Shown: positions 53,142 through 63,531, counted from the first letter of the stretch. The stretch: DNA of 64,000 bases from Rhodoferax sp. (GCA_030682475.1 JAUXOA010000053.1:1-64000), one strand, 5' to 3'. Numbers and translations: made by a program. The notes: generated from the letters alone by a model not told the origin.

Positions 53142-54671
53142 ATGAAGCGCACGCTGTATCTGGTGCATCGCTGGCTGGGGATCGTCCTGTGCCTGTTCAT
53201 GGCCATGTGGTTTTTCTCCGGCGTCGTGATGATGTACGTGGGCTATCCCAAGCTCACGCCCTCCGAGCGACTGGCAGCGCTGCCAGCGCTCGATGCGTCG
53301 CGCTGTTGCGCGGCGCTGCCCGAGATCCTGGCGGCCGCCGCACGCACGGAAAATCCCAAAGGTGTCCGTCTCACGTCGGTAGGGGGGGTGCCGCGTGCCG
53401 TGCTGTCCTACGGCCGCTCAGGCGTGGTGGCGGTGGACGCCGTCAGCGCACGACGGATTGATGCCGTGAGCTCGGCGGACGCACTCGCGGCGTCCCAGGC
53501 CTTCATGCCGGGCATCCACGCCAGTTATCCGGCGCTGGTGACGGAAGATGCCTGGACCCATTCCAAAGCGATGGATCCGCATCGTCCCCTGTACCGCATC
53601 CAGATGGCCGACCCGCAGGCCACGGTGCTGTACGTGTCGGGCCAAACCGGCGAGGTGGTGCGCGACGCCACCGGCACCGAGCGTGTCTGGAACTGGGTGG
53701 GCGCCTGGATTCATTGGCTCTACCCTTTGCGTGGCGGGATGGTGGACCGGTACTGGACCGACATCGTGATTTACACGTCCATCGCGGCCACGGTGCTGGC
53801 CCTGCTGGGCCTGGTGGTGGGGGTGTGGCGCTGGCGCTTTTCGGGGCGGTTTCGCAGTGGTTCGCATTCACCCTATCGCGAGCCGTGGATGCGTTGGCAT
53901 CATCTGCTGGGGCTGGTGTTCGGCGTCATGACGGCCGCCTTTATTTTCAGCGGCCTGATGTCAATGAACCCGTTCAAGGTGCTCGATTCCGGTGCGCCCA
54001 AACTGGAGCAGCGAATGGCAACGCATGACCGCTGGCAAGCCCGGCACTTCGTGCTGTCCGCGCCGCAGGCCCTGAACCGCTTTGCTGCCAGCGGCTTTGC
54101 CGCGCGGGAGCTGGAGTGGCGCATGGTGGATGGCGTGGGCTATTTTCTGGCGCTGGACGGACAGGGGCGCAGCCGCCTTCTGGCCGCAGGGGCCACGGCA
54201 GACGATGCACAGCCGTTCGAGGCGTTCAGCATGGCGCAAATGCAGACCCTGGGCAGCGCCTTGTTTCCAAAAAACAAAGTCATCGAATCGACGGTGCTCA
54301 CGGCGTACGACACCTATTACTACAGCCGCGAGCCGCACACCATGGGGGGCGGGGTCAAGCGCCTGCCGGTGTTACGGCTCAAGTTCGATGACGCGCAGGC
54401 AAGCTGGCTCCATCTGGACCCAAGCACCGGCGCGGTCATCAGCCAGCTTGACTCGCACAGCCGCGCGCGGCGCTGGCTGTTTGCCTTCTTGCACAGTTGG
54501 GATTGGCTGCCCCTGCTGGAGCGTCGGCCCCTGTGGGATATCTGGATGGTCGCCTTCAGCGTGGGCGGCTTCATCATCAGCGTGACCGGCACCGTACTCG
54601 GATGGCGGCGGCTGCAGCGCAAAAAGAGCGAGTGGGCGGCAGCGGGTTTGCGCGCCCGTGCCTCCCTGTAG
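53142..54671 (+). CDS. PepSY-associated transmembrane protein
   Basis: This 509-residue inner-membrane protein has about four helices. It starts MKRTLYLVHRWLGIVLCLFM, continues through a periplasmic region with PepSY-like segments, and has HRWLG- and HHLLG-type helices (MRWHHLLGLVFGVMTAAFIF) with histidines that could bind heme. Such proteins are commonly encoded next to TonB receptors and are suggested to reduce or release metal from siderophores. It follows the second receptor. Confidence 0.83.
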   Translation: MKRTLYLVHRWLGIVLCLFMAMWFFSGVVMMYVGYPKLTPSERLAALPALDASRCCAALPEILAAAARTENPKGVRLTSVGGVPRAVLSYGRSGVVAVDAVSARRIDAVSSADALAASQAFMPGIHASYPALVTEDAWTHSKAMDPHRPLYRIQMADPQATVLYVSGQTGEVVRDATGTERVWNWVGAWIHWLYPLRGGMVDRYWTDIVIYTSIAATVLALLGLVVGVWRWRFSGRFRSGSHSPYREPWMRWHHLLGLVFGVMTAAFIFSGLMSMNPFKVLDSGAPKLEQRMATHDRWQARHFVLSAPQALNRFAASGFAARELEWRMVDGVGYFLALDGQGRSRLLAAGATADDAQPFEAFSMAQMQTLGSALFPKNKVIESTVLTAYDTYYYSREPHTMGGGVKRLPVLRLKFDDAQASWLHLDPSTGAVISQLDSHSRARRWLFAFLHSWDWLPLLERRPLWDIWMVAFSVGGFIISVTGTVLGWRRLQRKKSEWAAAGLRARASL

Positions 54672-54776
54672 TCGCAGAATCATTGATGCCTCGTTGGACA
54701 AGTTTTTCTATCGCCATCCGCGCCACATTGGGGTAAGCTGTCGGCAGTTCAATGTTGACAATCCTTTGGAGCGAAT

Positions 54777-55286
54777 ATGAGTGATTCACAGAACGCTGGT
54801 TTCGGTAAATTCGTCCCCGGTTTTGACTTTCTCCAGAACCTGGCCAAGGGCACATCTGAGACCATGCCACAGATGCCCAACCTGGCCAACTGGATTGCGC
54901 CCACGCTCAATCTGGAGGAGCTCGAAAAACGTATTTCGGAACTCAAGACGGTGCATTTTTGGCTGGAACAAAATTCCCGGGCACTGGCGGCCACCGTGCA
55001 GGCGCTGGAGGTGCAGAAAATGACCCTGGCCACGCTCAAGGGTATGAATTTCAACGTCGGCGATATGGCCAATGCGCTCAAGCCCAAGGCGGCCCAGCCC
55101 GCCACCACGGCGGCCGGGCTGGTTGATCCGATGCAATTGTGGGGCTCGCTGACGCAGCAGTTTCAGCAAATCGCCGCCAGCGCCATGAAAGATGCCGGCA
55201 AAAATAGCGCCATCGACGCCACCCAAAACGTGGTTAAAAAAACGGCCACAAAAGCCACTAAAAAAACGCGCGCTCGAACCACCTGA
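54777..55286 (+). CDS. phaM: PhaM-family polyhydroxyalkanoate granule protein
   Basis: This 169-residue protein resembles PhaM of Ralstonia, which activates PHA synthase and ties granules to the nucleoid. The start has FVPGFDFLQNLA, then NWIAPTLNLEELEKRISELK and TVHFWLEQNSRALAATVQAL. The C-terminus is Lys/Ala/Thr-rich (KKTATKATKKTRARTT), suited to DNA binding. No phaC or phaB is present here. Its stop overlaps the start of the FIST gene by one base. Confidence 0.85.
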   Translation: MSDSQNAGFGKFVPGFDFLQNLAKGTSETMPQMPNLANWIAPTLNLEELEKRISELKTVHFWLEQNSRALAATVQALEVQKMTLATLKGMNFNVGDMANALKPKAAQPATTAAGLVDPMQLWGSLTQQFQQIAASAMKDAGKNSAIDATQNVVKKTATKATKKTRARTT

Positions 55287-56587
55287 TGCCGCAACTTGCG
55301 AGTGCCACGATGAAGCTGTTCCCCTACGGCCATGCCACGCACCCCCAGTGGCGCATGGCGGCCGGCTTGGTGTTGGCGCAACTGCGGGCCCAGATGGCGC
55401 TGCACGGCTATGCCAGCGCACCCACGCTGGCCCTGCTCTACATCACCGACCACTACGCATCTCAGGCGCAGGATATTCTGGATCACCTGAGCGCCGAATT
55501 GCCCGAAATCACCGATTGGTCGGGCACGGTGGGCGTGGGCATCGCGTCCAACAACGTGGAGTATTTTGATGAACCGGCGCTGGCGCTGATGTTGTGCGAG
55601 CTGCCGACTGACCAGTACCGGGTGTTTTCCGGTGTGGCGCCGCTGGGGCTGGGTTTTGAGGCCCACACGGCGCTGATTCACGCCGATGCCAATACCCCCG
55701 ATCTGGGCGAACTCATCGTCGAAATGGCCGCCCGCACGGCGTCGGGTTATCTGTTTGGCGGCTTGTCGTCGAGCCGCTCAAAAACGGTGCAGTTTGCCGT
55801 CGGCGGTGATGGCAATATCCGCGGACAGGGTGCCGCCCGTGGTGTCTTCAGTGGCGGCTTGAGCGGTGTCGCATTTGGCGCCGGGGTGAGCCTGGTGTCA
55901 CGCGTCACGCAGGGCTGTTTACCCGTGTCCAAAGCCCATCAGGTTACCGCCGCCGAGCACAATGTGGTGACCCGGCTGGATGGCGAGCCGGCGCTGGATC
56001 TGATGCTGAATGAGCTCGGGGTGTCGCTGGATCAGCCGGAACAGGCTTTAAGGGCAGTGCGCGCCACTCTGGTGGGCTTGATGCACCCGGCGGGCAGCGG
56101 GGGCCGGGCAGGCGACGGGCTTGCCGTCAGCCGTACCGGTAACTTTGGCAGCGATGTGCTGGTGCGTCACATCATCGGCCTGGACCCGGCCCGGCGCGGC
56201 GTTGCCGTCTCAGACCCTCTGGAAGTGGGTATGCAACTGGCTTTTTGCCAGCGCAATGCCCAGGCCGCCAAGGTCGATTTGATACGTGTCTGCGCCGAGA
56301 TCCGTGAAGAACTGGAGCCCGAAGAATTGCCGGTAGAAACGGCTACGGCACTGGCGGCATCCGAGGTCGCGTCGGCGCCGCATCCGGCGCGCGGCATCGC
56401 TGGCGCGGTCTACGTGAGCTGTTCCGGGCGCGGCGGTCCGCATTTCGGCGGGCCCAGTGCCGAGCTGCAAATCGTGCGCCGGGCGCTGGGCGATGTGCCG
56501 CTGGTGGGCTTCTTTGCGGGGGGTGAGATTGCCCGCCATCATCTGTACGGTTACACCGGGGTGCTGACGGTTTTTACAAGCAATTAG
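55286..56587 (+). CDS. FIST-domain signal-sensing protein
   Basis: This 433-residue protein has FIST N and FIST C domains. The N-terminal part (HATHPQWRMAAGLVLAQL, TLALLYITDHYASQAQDIL) precedes SGYLFGGLSSSRS, and the C-terminal part ends with a VYVSCSGRGGPHFGGPSAEL segment and GFFAGGEIARHHLYGYTGVL. FIST domains are predicted small-ligand sensors, usually fused or adjacent to signalling proteins; here it stands alone. The ATG overlaps the phaM stop; a second ATG at 55310 is possible. Confidence 0.83.
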   Translation: MPQLASATMKLFPYGHATHPQWRMAAGLVLAQLRAQMALHGYASAPTLALLYITDHYASQAQDILDHLSAELPEITDWSGTVGVGIASNNVEYFDEPALALMLCELPTDQYRVFSGVAPLGLGFEAHTALIHADANTPDLGELIVEMAARTASGYLFGGLSSSRSKTVQFAVGGDGNIRGQGAARGVFSGGLSGVAFGAGVSLVSRVTQGCLPVSKAHQVTAAEHNVVTRLDGEPALDLMLNELGVSLDQPEQALRAVRATLVGLMHPAGSGGRAGDGLAVSRTGNFGSDVLVRHIIGLDPARRGVAVSDPLEVGMQLAFCQRNAQAAKVDLIRVCAEIREELEPEELPVETATALAASEVASAPHPARGIAGAVYVSCSGRGGPHFGGPSAELQIVRRALGDVPLVGFFAGGEIARHHLYGYTGVLTVFTSN

Positions 56588-56604
56588 ATGGGTAGCCTCC
56601 TCGG

Positions 56605-57819
<1,215 letters not shown>

Positions 57820-57966
57820 CTAGCCCCTCGTTTGTTGCAGCTTGCGAACGCCACGCCGACAGCGCAGTTGCCATCTGTTCGGGTGCAACGCGCACGGATT
57901 GCTTTACTTTGTTATTTGCTTTATATTTACATTGTCTTTACATCATTCGAATTCAAAGGAGATGCC

Positions 57967-58197
57967 ATGCAATCTGAAGCCATCGTTTCCAGCAAAGGGC
58001 AGGTCACACTGCCGGCCGCCATGCGCGCCAAGCTTGGCATTGGGGCGGGTTCCCGTATTCACTTTGAGCTGCGCGGGAAGGAGTTGGTCATCAAGCCCGA
58101 GCTTCCAATGAGCGCCTATTACGGCATGCTCAAGGGCTACAAGCTTGATCCGGCCGATCTGGAAATTCCCAAAGAGCCGGACCGGGAGTTCGAATGA
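57967..58197 (+). CDS. AbrB/SpoVT-type antitoxin
   Basis: This 76-residue protein has an N-terminal SpoVT-AbrB DNA-binding domain (AIVSSKGQVTLPAAMRAKLG) and a C-terminal tail ([17 protein letters not shown]) that would bind the toxin. A good AAGGAG site precedes the ATG. Its stop overlaps the PIN toxin start by four bases. The promoter region 57805-57966 is AT-rich. It should repress its own operon. Confidence 0.88.
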   Translation: MQSEAIVSSKGQVTLPAAMRAKLGIGAGSRIHFELRGKELVIKPELPMSAYYGMLKGYKLDPADLEIPKEPDREFE

Positions 58198-58568
58198 ATG
58201 TCGTCGATTCTTCCGGTTGGATTGAGTTTTTCCTCGCGGGTCCCAGCGGCCCCTTGTTCAAGCCGGTGATCGAGCAGCGCGACAAGCTGTTGGTGCCCGT
58301 CATCGCGCTGTACGAAGTTCACAAAATCCTCAGCCGCAAGATGCCTGCTGACGTGGTGGCATCGTGTCTGAACGTGATGCGCCTGGGCCGCGTGCTGGAG
58401 CTGACCGACCGCCGCGCCATTGCCGCCGCCGATATCGCGCTTCACCACCGCCTGGCGCTGGCCGATGCGGTGATGTACGCCATGGCGCTGGAACACAAGG
58501 CCACTTTCTGGACGCAGGACGTCGACTATCAGGGCTTGCCCGGCGTCAACTTTTTCCCGAAACCCTGA
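58194..58568 (+). CDS. PIN-domain toxin (VapC type)
   Basis: This 124-residue predicted ribonuclease has the PIN acidic residues: Asp5 in [12 protein letters not shown], Glu41 in [10 protein letters not shown], Asp91 in [11 protein letters not shown], and Asp109 or Asp111 in [10 protein letters not shown]. It would cleave RNA when free of its antitoxin. The 3' end overlaps the convergent queA gene by 23 bp, so part of its C-terminus is encoded over the queA end. Confidence 0.87.
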   Translation: MNVVDSSGWIEFFLAGPSGPLFKPVIEQRDKLLVPVIALYEVHKILSRKMPADVVASCLNVMRLGRVLELTDRRAIAAADIALHHRLALADAVMYAMALEHKATFWTQDVDYQGLPGVNFFPKP

Positions 58569-59649
58569 CTTGCTGACGCGTCAACAGCATCGAGTCACCG
58601 TAACTGAAAAATCGGTACTGTTCATGGATGGCATGGGCGTACAGCGCCATGATGTGCTCATAACCCGCGAAGGCGCTCACCAGCATCATCAGGGTGGACT
58701 TGGGCAGGTGAAAGTTGGTGATCAGCAGGTCCACCAATTGAAAATTAAACCCCGGCGTGATGAAAATGTGAGTGTCCCCCGTCACTTGCCCGGTTTGAGC
58801 CCAGGCTTCCAGCGTGCGCACGGTGGTGGTGCCCACGGCGACGATGCGGCCGCCGCGAGCGCGGCAATCGACAATCGCTTGCTGCGTGGCCAGGGGTACG
58901 TCGTACCACTCGCTGTGCATCTGGTGCTCGGCCAGGTTCTCGGTCTTGACCGGCTGGAACGTGCCGGCCCCCACGTGCAGCGTGACGTGGGCGCGCTGCA
59001 CACCGATGGCGTCAATCGCGGCGAGCAGGGCGTTATCAAAATGCAGCGCGGCGGTGGGGGCCGCCACAGCGCCGGGGTTTTTGGCAAAGACGGTTTGGTA
59101 GCGCGCCGCATCTTCGGCGGAATCGGTGTGGGTGATGTAGGGCGGCAGCGGCACGTGACCGTGGCGTTCCATCAGGGTATGGGGGTCGTCACCGGCGTCG
59201 TTGGACAGCACAAAGCGGAACAGGGCGCCGTCGGCATCGGGCCAGCGGCCCAGCAGCGTGGCGCGCAGCTTGTCGTGCGTGCCGGGCGCGCCCGTCAAGG
59301 CCAGCGTGGTGCCGACCTCGGGCTTCTTGCTCACGCGCATGTGGGCCGCCACCTGGTTGCCGCCCAGTACCCGCTCAATCAGCAGCTCCAGCTTGCCGCC
59401 GGTGGGCTTTTCTCCAAACAGGCGTGCCTTGATGACCTTGGTGTCGTTGAAAACCAGCAGATCGCCGGGGTTCAGCAGGGAGGGCAACTCGCGAAAAATG
59501 CGGTCTGTTGGTGTTGTGTTGGCGTCATCCAGCAGGCGTGAGCCGCTGCGCTCAGGGGCGGGATGCTGGGCGATCAGCGCTTCGGGCAATACGAAGTCGA
59601 AGTCGCTCAGGGTGAAGGCGCGCGTGGCGCCGGGAAAAGAGGTGAGCAT
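58546..59649 (-). CDS. queA: S-adenosylmethionine:tRNA ribosyltransferase-isomerase
   Basis: QueA adds the cyclopentene ring precursor from SAM to preQ1 in tRNA. I start it at ATG 59649 ([20 protein letters not shown]), giving 367 residues; an upstream frame extension of 40 codons lacks family resemblance. The segments [52 protein letters not shown] and [18 protein letters not shown] are standard. It belongs with tgt, queD and queE. Confidence 0.95.
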   Translation of the reverse strand: MLTSFPGATRAFTLSDFDFVLPEALIAQHPAPERSGSRLLDDANTTPTDRIFRELPSLLNPGDLLVFNDTKVIKARLFGEKPTGGKLELLIERVLGGNQVAAHMRVSKKPEVGTTLALTGAPGTHDKLRATLLGRWPDADGALFRFVLSNDAGDDPHTLMERHGHVPLPPYITHTDSAEDAARYQTVFAKNPGAVAAPTAALHFDNALLAAIDAIGVQRAHVTLHVGAGTFQPVKTENLAEHQMHSEWYDVPLATQQAIVDCRARGGRIVAVGTTTVRTLEAWAQTGQVTGDTHIFITPGFNFQLVDLLITNFHLPKSTLMMLVSAFAGYEHIMALYAHAIHEQYRFFSYGDSMLLTRQQVRVSGKS

Positions 59650-59847
59650 AGTGCTTGAGGGTTGGACAAACCCGTACCAAGTTGAAAAGACAGGGCGGAA
59701 TTGTCCCATGCCGCAACCGCCGACGTTCCAGTCCGCGGCACAGGCAACTGCCAGGGCGGTGGCCGACACAGCCGTCTCGGGGGCCGCCAGTTGACGGTGA
59801 CTTGGCCGATGGCTCGGCCGGAAATATCCATTTGGTTACAAATTTAC

Positions 59848-59876
59848 TTTAAATGTGCTAGTTGCACATTTATACT
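59848..59876 (+). promoter_or_regulatory. promoter with overlapping palindromic operator for the DUF6502 gene
   Basis: TTTAAA (848-853 of the 59.8-kb block) and TATACT (871-876) are 17 bp apart. A perfect dyad, AAATGTGC (851-858), spacer TAGTT, GCACATTT (864-871), fills the gap between the boxes and overlaps both. A dimeric repressor bound there would block RNA polymerase. Confidence 0.65.
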
Positions 59877-59886
59877 GAGGCCAATT

Positions 59887-60750
59887 ATGCGAAATCCATC
59901 CATGTCACCGTCTGGAGACCCTTCCGCACTGGATACCCTGAGTACCGACCAGCAGGCCGTGCTGAATGCGCTGGACGGCGTGCTGGCGCCGCTGGCCCAG
60001 CTTTGCATTGCCAGGGGTATCCGCATTCGCGCGGTGGAGGATCGGCTGCGCGTGGCCCTTGTGCAGGCGGCGCGCGACGCCCACCCCACCCAGTCATCCA
60101 CCCGACTCACCAGTCGTATCAGCGCCACCACCGGACTGACCCGGCGCGAAGTCGCTCGCCTCGAGCGCCAGCCCGACCCAGCCCGTGAACTGCGACGCTC
60201 GCCGCTTTCCGAGCTGTTCACGCGCTGGCTGTCCAACCCCGGGCTGCGTGACCCAAACAACAAACCGCTCAAGCTGCCACGGCAGGGGCCGGCCCCGAGC
60301 TTCGAGAGCCTGGCCCAGTCGATCACGCGCGACGTGCATCCGCGCACGCTGCTCGACGAGTTGTGCCGACTGCAACTGGTCGCCTACGATACTGCCAGCG
60401 ACAGCGTGCAGTTGCTGCGCGAAGCATTTGTGCCGCGTGGCGACTGGGCCCGCATGTTGGCCTTTTTGGGCGACAACGTGGGCGACCATTTCCGTGCCGC
60501 CGTGGCCAACGTGCTGCAGGACGGCAAGCAGCAAATTGAACAGTCGATCTTCGCCGACGAACTGTCGGCCGAGTCGCTGGCGCGGGCGCGTGACCTGATG
60601 ACGCAGCAATGGCGCACGCTGCTGGCGCAGGTTGCACCGCAGCTGGAAAAAATGATCGAAGCCGATCGGGAATCAGGCCGATCGCAGGACCACAGCCTGC
60701 GCATTGGCCTGTTCACCTGGTCGCAGGCCATGGCAACAACGCCAGAATGA
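59887..60750 (+). CDS. DUF6502 family protein
   Basis: This 287-residue soluble protein is of unknown function. It starts MRNPSMSPSGDPSALDTL at ATG 59887, after a GAGG site. An N-terminal helix-turn-helix-like segment (AQLCIARGIRIRAVEDRLRV, then RISATTGLTRREVARLER) suggests a DNA-binding domain. The longer C-terminal region is helical (VGDHFRAAVANVLQDGKQQ). It is followed 30 bp later by a DUF5666 lipoprotein gene, with which it commonly occurs. It may be the regulator of this pair. Confidence 0.75.
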   Translation: MRNPSMSPSGDPSALDTLSTDQQAVLNALDGVLAPLAQLCIARGIRIRAVEDRLRVALVQAARDAHPTQSSTRLTSRISATTGLTRREVARLERQPDPARELRRSPLSELFTRWLSNPGLRDPNNKPLKLPRQGPAPSFESLAQSITRDVHPRTLLDELCRLQLVAYDTASDSVQLLREAFVPRGDWARMLAFLGDNVGDHFRAAVANVLQDGKQQIEQSIFADELSAESLARARDLMTQQWRTLLAQVAPQLEKMIEADRESGRSQDHSLRIGLFTWSQAMATTPE

Positions 60751-60780
60751 ACCATTTACCTTAACCCCAAGGAGCATTGC

Positions 60781-61965
60781 ATGAAAAACGTATTTACAAC
60801 CCCGGTAGCCGATGGCATAACCCGTCGGGAAGGACTGTTGACCCTGCTGGGCAGTGCCCTGGCGCTGGCGGGCTGTGGCGGCGGTGGCGGTGTAGCCGGC
60901 CTCAGCAGCGGTGGTACCGGCTCGTTTTCGGTGGGGCCGATCACCGGTTTTGGCTCCATCATCGTCGGCCTCATCCGGTTTGAAGATTCAACCGCCAACA
61001 GCGTCCTCGATATTGATGACGATAACAACGACATGCGCGGCAAGCTCAAGCTGGGCATGGTGGTGAGGGTGAAAGGCAAGCCGAAAAACGGCATCCGCGC
61101 AGACGCAGACAGCATTGAGGTTCGCAGCGAGTTGCTGGGGCCGATCGACAGTGTCGACACTACTGCCAAGACCCTGTTGGTATTAGGGCAAACAGTGCAG
61201 GTCACGGCTACCACCGTTTTTGAGGATGGCCTGACTGGCCTCTCGGCGCTGGTTGTGGGCAATATCGTCGAAGTGCACGGTTTCGTCGATCCCCTGAGCA
61301 ACCGCCTCACCGCCACCCGCATCGAACGCAAGGATCCGGCCAAGGTCAAGGCCTTCAAGCTGCAAGGCTTTGTCAAACTCCTGGACGCCACGGCCAAAAC
61401 CTTCAAGATCGACACGCTCACCATCAACTTTGCTGCGTCTGTGAACACACCTGCCAACCTGGTGTTTGCCAACGATATGCTGGTGCGCGTGCGACTGGCA
61501 AGCACGCAGACCACGGGGACACGCACGGCGCTCAAGGTCCACGTCGTGAAGGTGGAGGTCGAGGACCGCGACGAAGCCGAGGTCGAAGGCACGATCACGG
61601 AGTTCACATCGAGCAGCAATTTCAAGGTCAACGGACTACAGGTCAACGCCAGCAACGTCAGCGTCCCGGCGGGCCTCAAGCTCGGCGACCGTGTCGAGGT
61701 CGAAGGCAGTCTGGTCAATGGCGTGCTGGTGGCGAAGAAGGTCGAACTGGAAGTTGAAAACGATCAATTCAAGTTCGAACTGCATGGCACGGTCTCCGGT
61801 CTGACCTTGACCACGTTCGTTGTCCGCGGCGTGACCGTGAACTACACCATCAGCGTCATCGACGGAGTGATCGAAAAACTGAAAGACCTTGCGAGCGTCG
61901 AAGTCAAGGGAGTGGTGTCAACTGACGGCACCAAGGTCAACGCAACCCGGATCACTTTCGAATAG
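60781..61965 (+). CDS. DUF5666 repeat lipoprotein
   Basis: This 394-residue protein starts MKNVFTTPVADGITRREGLL and has a combined Tat-like (TRREGLL) and lipobox (LALAGC) signal followed by a Gly-rich linker. The rest is about five repeats of 62 to 68 residues, each a beta-rich unit with a G-x-I opening, a V-x-G-x-V core and a LGDRVEVEG or VGNIVEVHG-type end; the units start near residues 49, 113, 186, 258 and 327. DUF5666 is thought to be an OB-like fold. It is presumably an extracytoplasmic lipoprotein of unknown role. Confidence 0.78.
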   Translation: MKNVFTTPVADGITRREGLLTLLGSALALAGCGGGGGVAGLSSGGTGSFSVGPITGFGSIIVGLIRFEDSTANSVLDIDDDNNDMRGKLKLGMVVRVKGKPKNGIRADADSIEVRSELLGPIDSVDTTAKTLLVLGQTVQVTATTVFEDGLTGLSALVVGNIVEVHGFVDPLSNRLTATRIERKDPAKVKAFKLQGFVKLLDATAKTFKIDTLTINFAASVNTPANLVFANDMLVRVRLASTQTTGTRTALKVHVVKVEVEDRDEAEVEGTITEFTSSSNFKVNGLQVNASNVSVPAGLKLGDRVEVEGSLVNGVLVAKKVELEVENDQFKFELHGTVSGLTLTTFVVRGVTVNYTISVIDGVIEKLKDLASVEVKGVVSTDGTKVNATRITFE

Positions 61966-62041
61966 ATCGACAGACTCCCTGCGCATCGCAGCCTACCGGG
62001 CGGGCATCATGCCCGCCCTTTTTCCGCGCACAATCCGCCGC

Positions 62042-62252
62042 ATGATCACCGTTTACGGCATCCCCAATTGCGACACGGTCAAAAAGGCCCGTGCCTGGCT
62101 ATCTGAGCGCCAACTCGATCATGAGTTTCATGACTTCAAAAAGCGCGAAGTTCCAGCCCAGCGCCCAGATCTTGCTGCTGGACCAGCCCAGTATCATCAA
62201 GCGCCCGGTGGTGGAGTGGGGTTCGCGCGCCCCGGTCGTGACCCAGTCACCC
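62042..62252 (+). pseudogene. broken Spx/ArsC-like (YffB-type) gene
   Basis: ATG 62042 opens MITVYGIPNCDTVKKARAWL and LDHEFHDFKKREVP, the N-terminus of an Spx/ArsC-type thioredoxin-fold protein with its Cys10. The C-terminal motif is found soon after in the next frame as LLLDQPSIIKRPVVEWG. About 45 central codons are missing and the frame shifts at the join, so the product cannot fold. It fills the 61966-62255 gap and overlaps nothing else. Confidence 0.8.
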
Positions 62253-62255
62253 CAC

Positions 62256-62705
62256 TCAGGCGCTGGCGTCAACCTCCGCCCAGCAATTGGGCGTTTCATA
62301 GAGCGTGATTTTGCTCAAGCACAAGCCGGTGCCGTAGCGGTCCTGGTAGACATCTTTCAAAATATCGAAGGCGGCCCTGGCCAGATTCTCGACCGTGGGG
62401 ATGCGCTCCAGCACCACGGTCTTGTGATCGGGCAGGCTGTCCAGGAAGTGCCGGACCGTGGTGTCGTGGCGGTAGACCAGAAAAGCATGGTCCCAGAGAT
62501 CGACCAAATGGGTTTTGGCCAGCGCCTTGATGTCGGAAAAATCCATGATCATGCCGTTATCCGATTGCCCCTCTTTCTCGATCACGGCGCCGACCAGCGT
62601 GATGAGCAGGGTATAGCGGTGCCCGTGCAGGTTGCGGCACTGGCTGTTGTGGTCCGGAATGCGGTGACCAGCGTCGAATTCGAGCTTGCGGGTAATCGTC
62701 AACAT
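62256..62705 (-). CDS. queD: 6-carboxy-5,6,7,8-tetrahydropterin synthase
   Basis: QueD converts dihydroneopterin triphosphate to CPH4, the first dedicated step of queuosine synthesis. The 149-residue protein has the zinc histidines His14 (FDAGHRIPDH), His27 and His29 (NLHGHRY), the catalytic Cys23 and a later LWDHAFLV segment. It is 26 bp downstream of queE on the same strand. Confidence 0.94.
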   Translation of the reverse strand: MLTITRKLEFDAGHRIPDHNSQCRNLHGHRYTLLITLVGAVIEKEGQSDNGMIMDFSDIKALAKTHLVDLWDHAFLVYRHDTTVRHFLDSLPDHKTVVLERIPTVENLARAAFDILKDVYQDRYGTGLCLSKITLYETPNCWAEVDASA

Positions 62706-62731
62706 GGTGTGGGTCTGAGCTTGCGTTTCAA

Positions 62732-63379
62732 TCAGGGAATCTGTAACAATTTATGGGTCTGCAGGCTGAGCCGCCACTGTGGCTGGCGTCGACAGGTCTC
62801 GATCGCCAGCCGGGTGTTGACGGCCAGGTCCGGCCCGTCCATCGCTTGCACAAAAAAATACGCAAAATCGAGCGTTGCATAGTCGGCCAGGTTCTGGTTG
62901 AGCTGCGGGATCACGACCTTGATCTCGTTGCCGTGCGTGACCTGCAGGACCGAACCTGCTTTGGGGCTGACGCAGACCCAGTCCACCCCGGCTGGCACGG
63001 CAATCGTCCCGTTGGTCTCGATGGCGATGGTAAAACCGAGGGCGTGCAGGCTGGCGATGAGGGCCGCATCGAGTTGCAGCAGCGGTTCGCCGCCGGTCAA
63101 GACGACGTATTTATGCGCCAGATAAGTCTGCGGCCACAAGCTGTCAATGGTGCGCGCCAAGGCCTCGCTGTCCGGAAATTTTCCGCCGCGCTCGCCATCG
63201 GTACCGACAAAATCGGTATCGCAGAATTGGCACACGGCGCTGGCGCGATCGGCCTCGCGTCCCGACCACAGGTTGCAGCCGCTAAAGCGGCAAAACACCG
63301 CCGGCCGCCCGGCCTGCGCGCCCTCGCCTTGCAAGGTATAAAAAATTTCTTTGACGCTGTAAATCACGGCGTTCATCAT
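62732..63379 (-). CDS. queE: 7-carboxy-7-deazaguanine synthase (radical SAM)
   Basis: QueE converts CPH4 to 7-carboxy-7-deazaguanine, the next queuosine step. The start is ATG 63379 or 63376 (MMNAVIYSVKEIFYTLQGEG), giving 215 residues, and an upstream frame extension is ignored. The 4Fe-4S cysteines are Cys35, Cys50 and Cys53, a CX14CX2C pattern as in the Burkholderia enzyme. The LTGGEPLLQ and AIETNGT motifs bind SAM. It forms an operon with queD. Confidence 0.93.
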   Translation of the reverse strand: MMNAVIYSVKEIFYTLQGEGAQAGRPAVFCRFSGCNLWSGREADRASAVCQFCDTDFVGTDGERGGKFPDSEALARTIDSLWPQTYLAHKYVVLTGGEPLLQLDAALIASLHALGFTIAIETNGTIAVPAGVDWVCVSPKAGSVLQVTHGNEIKVVIPQLNQNLADYATLDFAYFFVQAMDGPDLAVNTRLAIETCRRQPQWRLSLQTHKLLQIP

Positions 63380-63499
63380 CCGGTTTGCTGGGCCAACAGG
63401 GCAAGGGCCAAGTGGCCGGTATTGTATCGCTGGCGTGCCAACCGGGCAGTTCGCCCGTGGTCTGGCTACGCAGAATACGGTGCAGTTGCGTGCTAACAT

Positions 63500-63519
63500 A
63501 TTGGTGCTTTAACACCAAT
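63500..63519. promoter_or_regulatory. palindrome before the RHH antitoxin gene
   Basis: ATTGGTG-CTTTAA-CACCAAT is a perfect 20-bp dyad ending just before the AGGA ribosome-binding site of the antitoxin gene. It is a likely autoregulatory operator. Confidence 0.6.
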
Positions 63520-63531
63520 GAGGATATGCAC

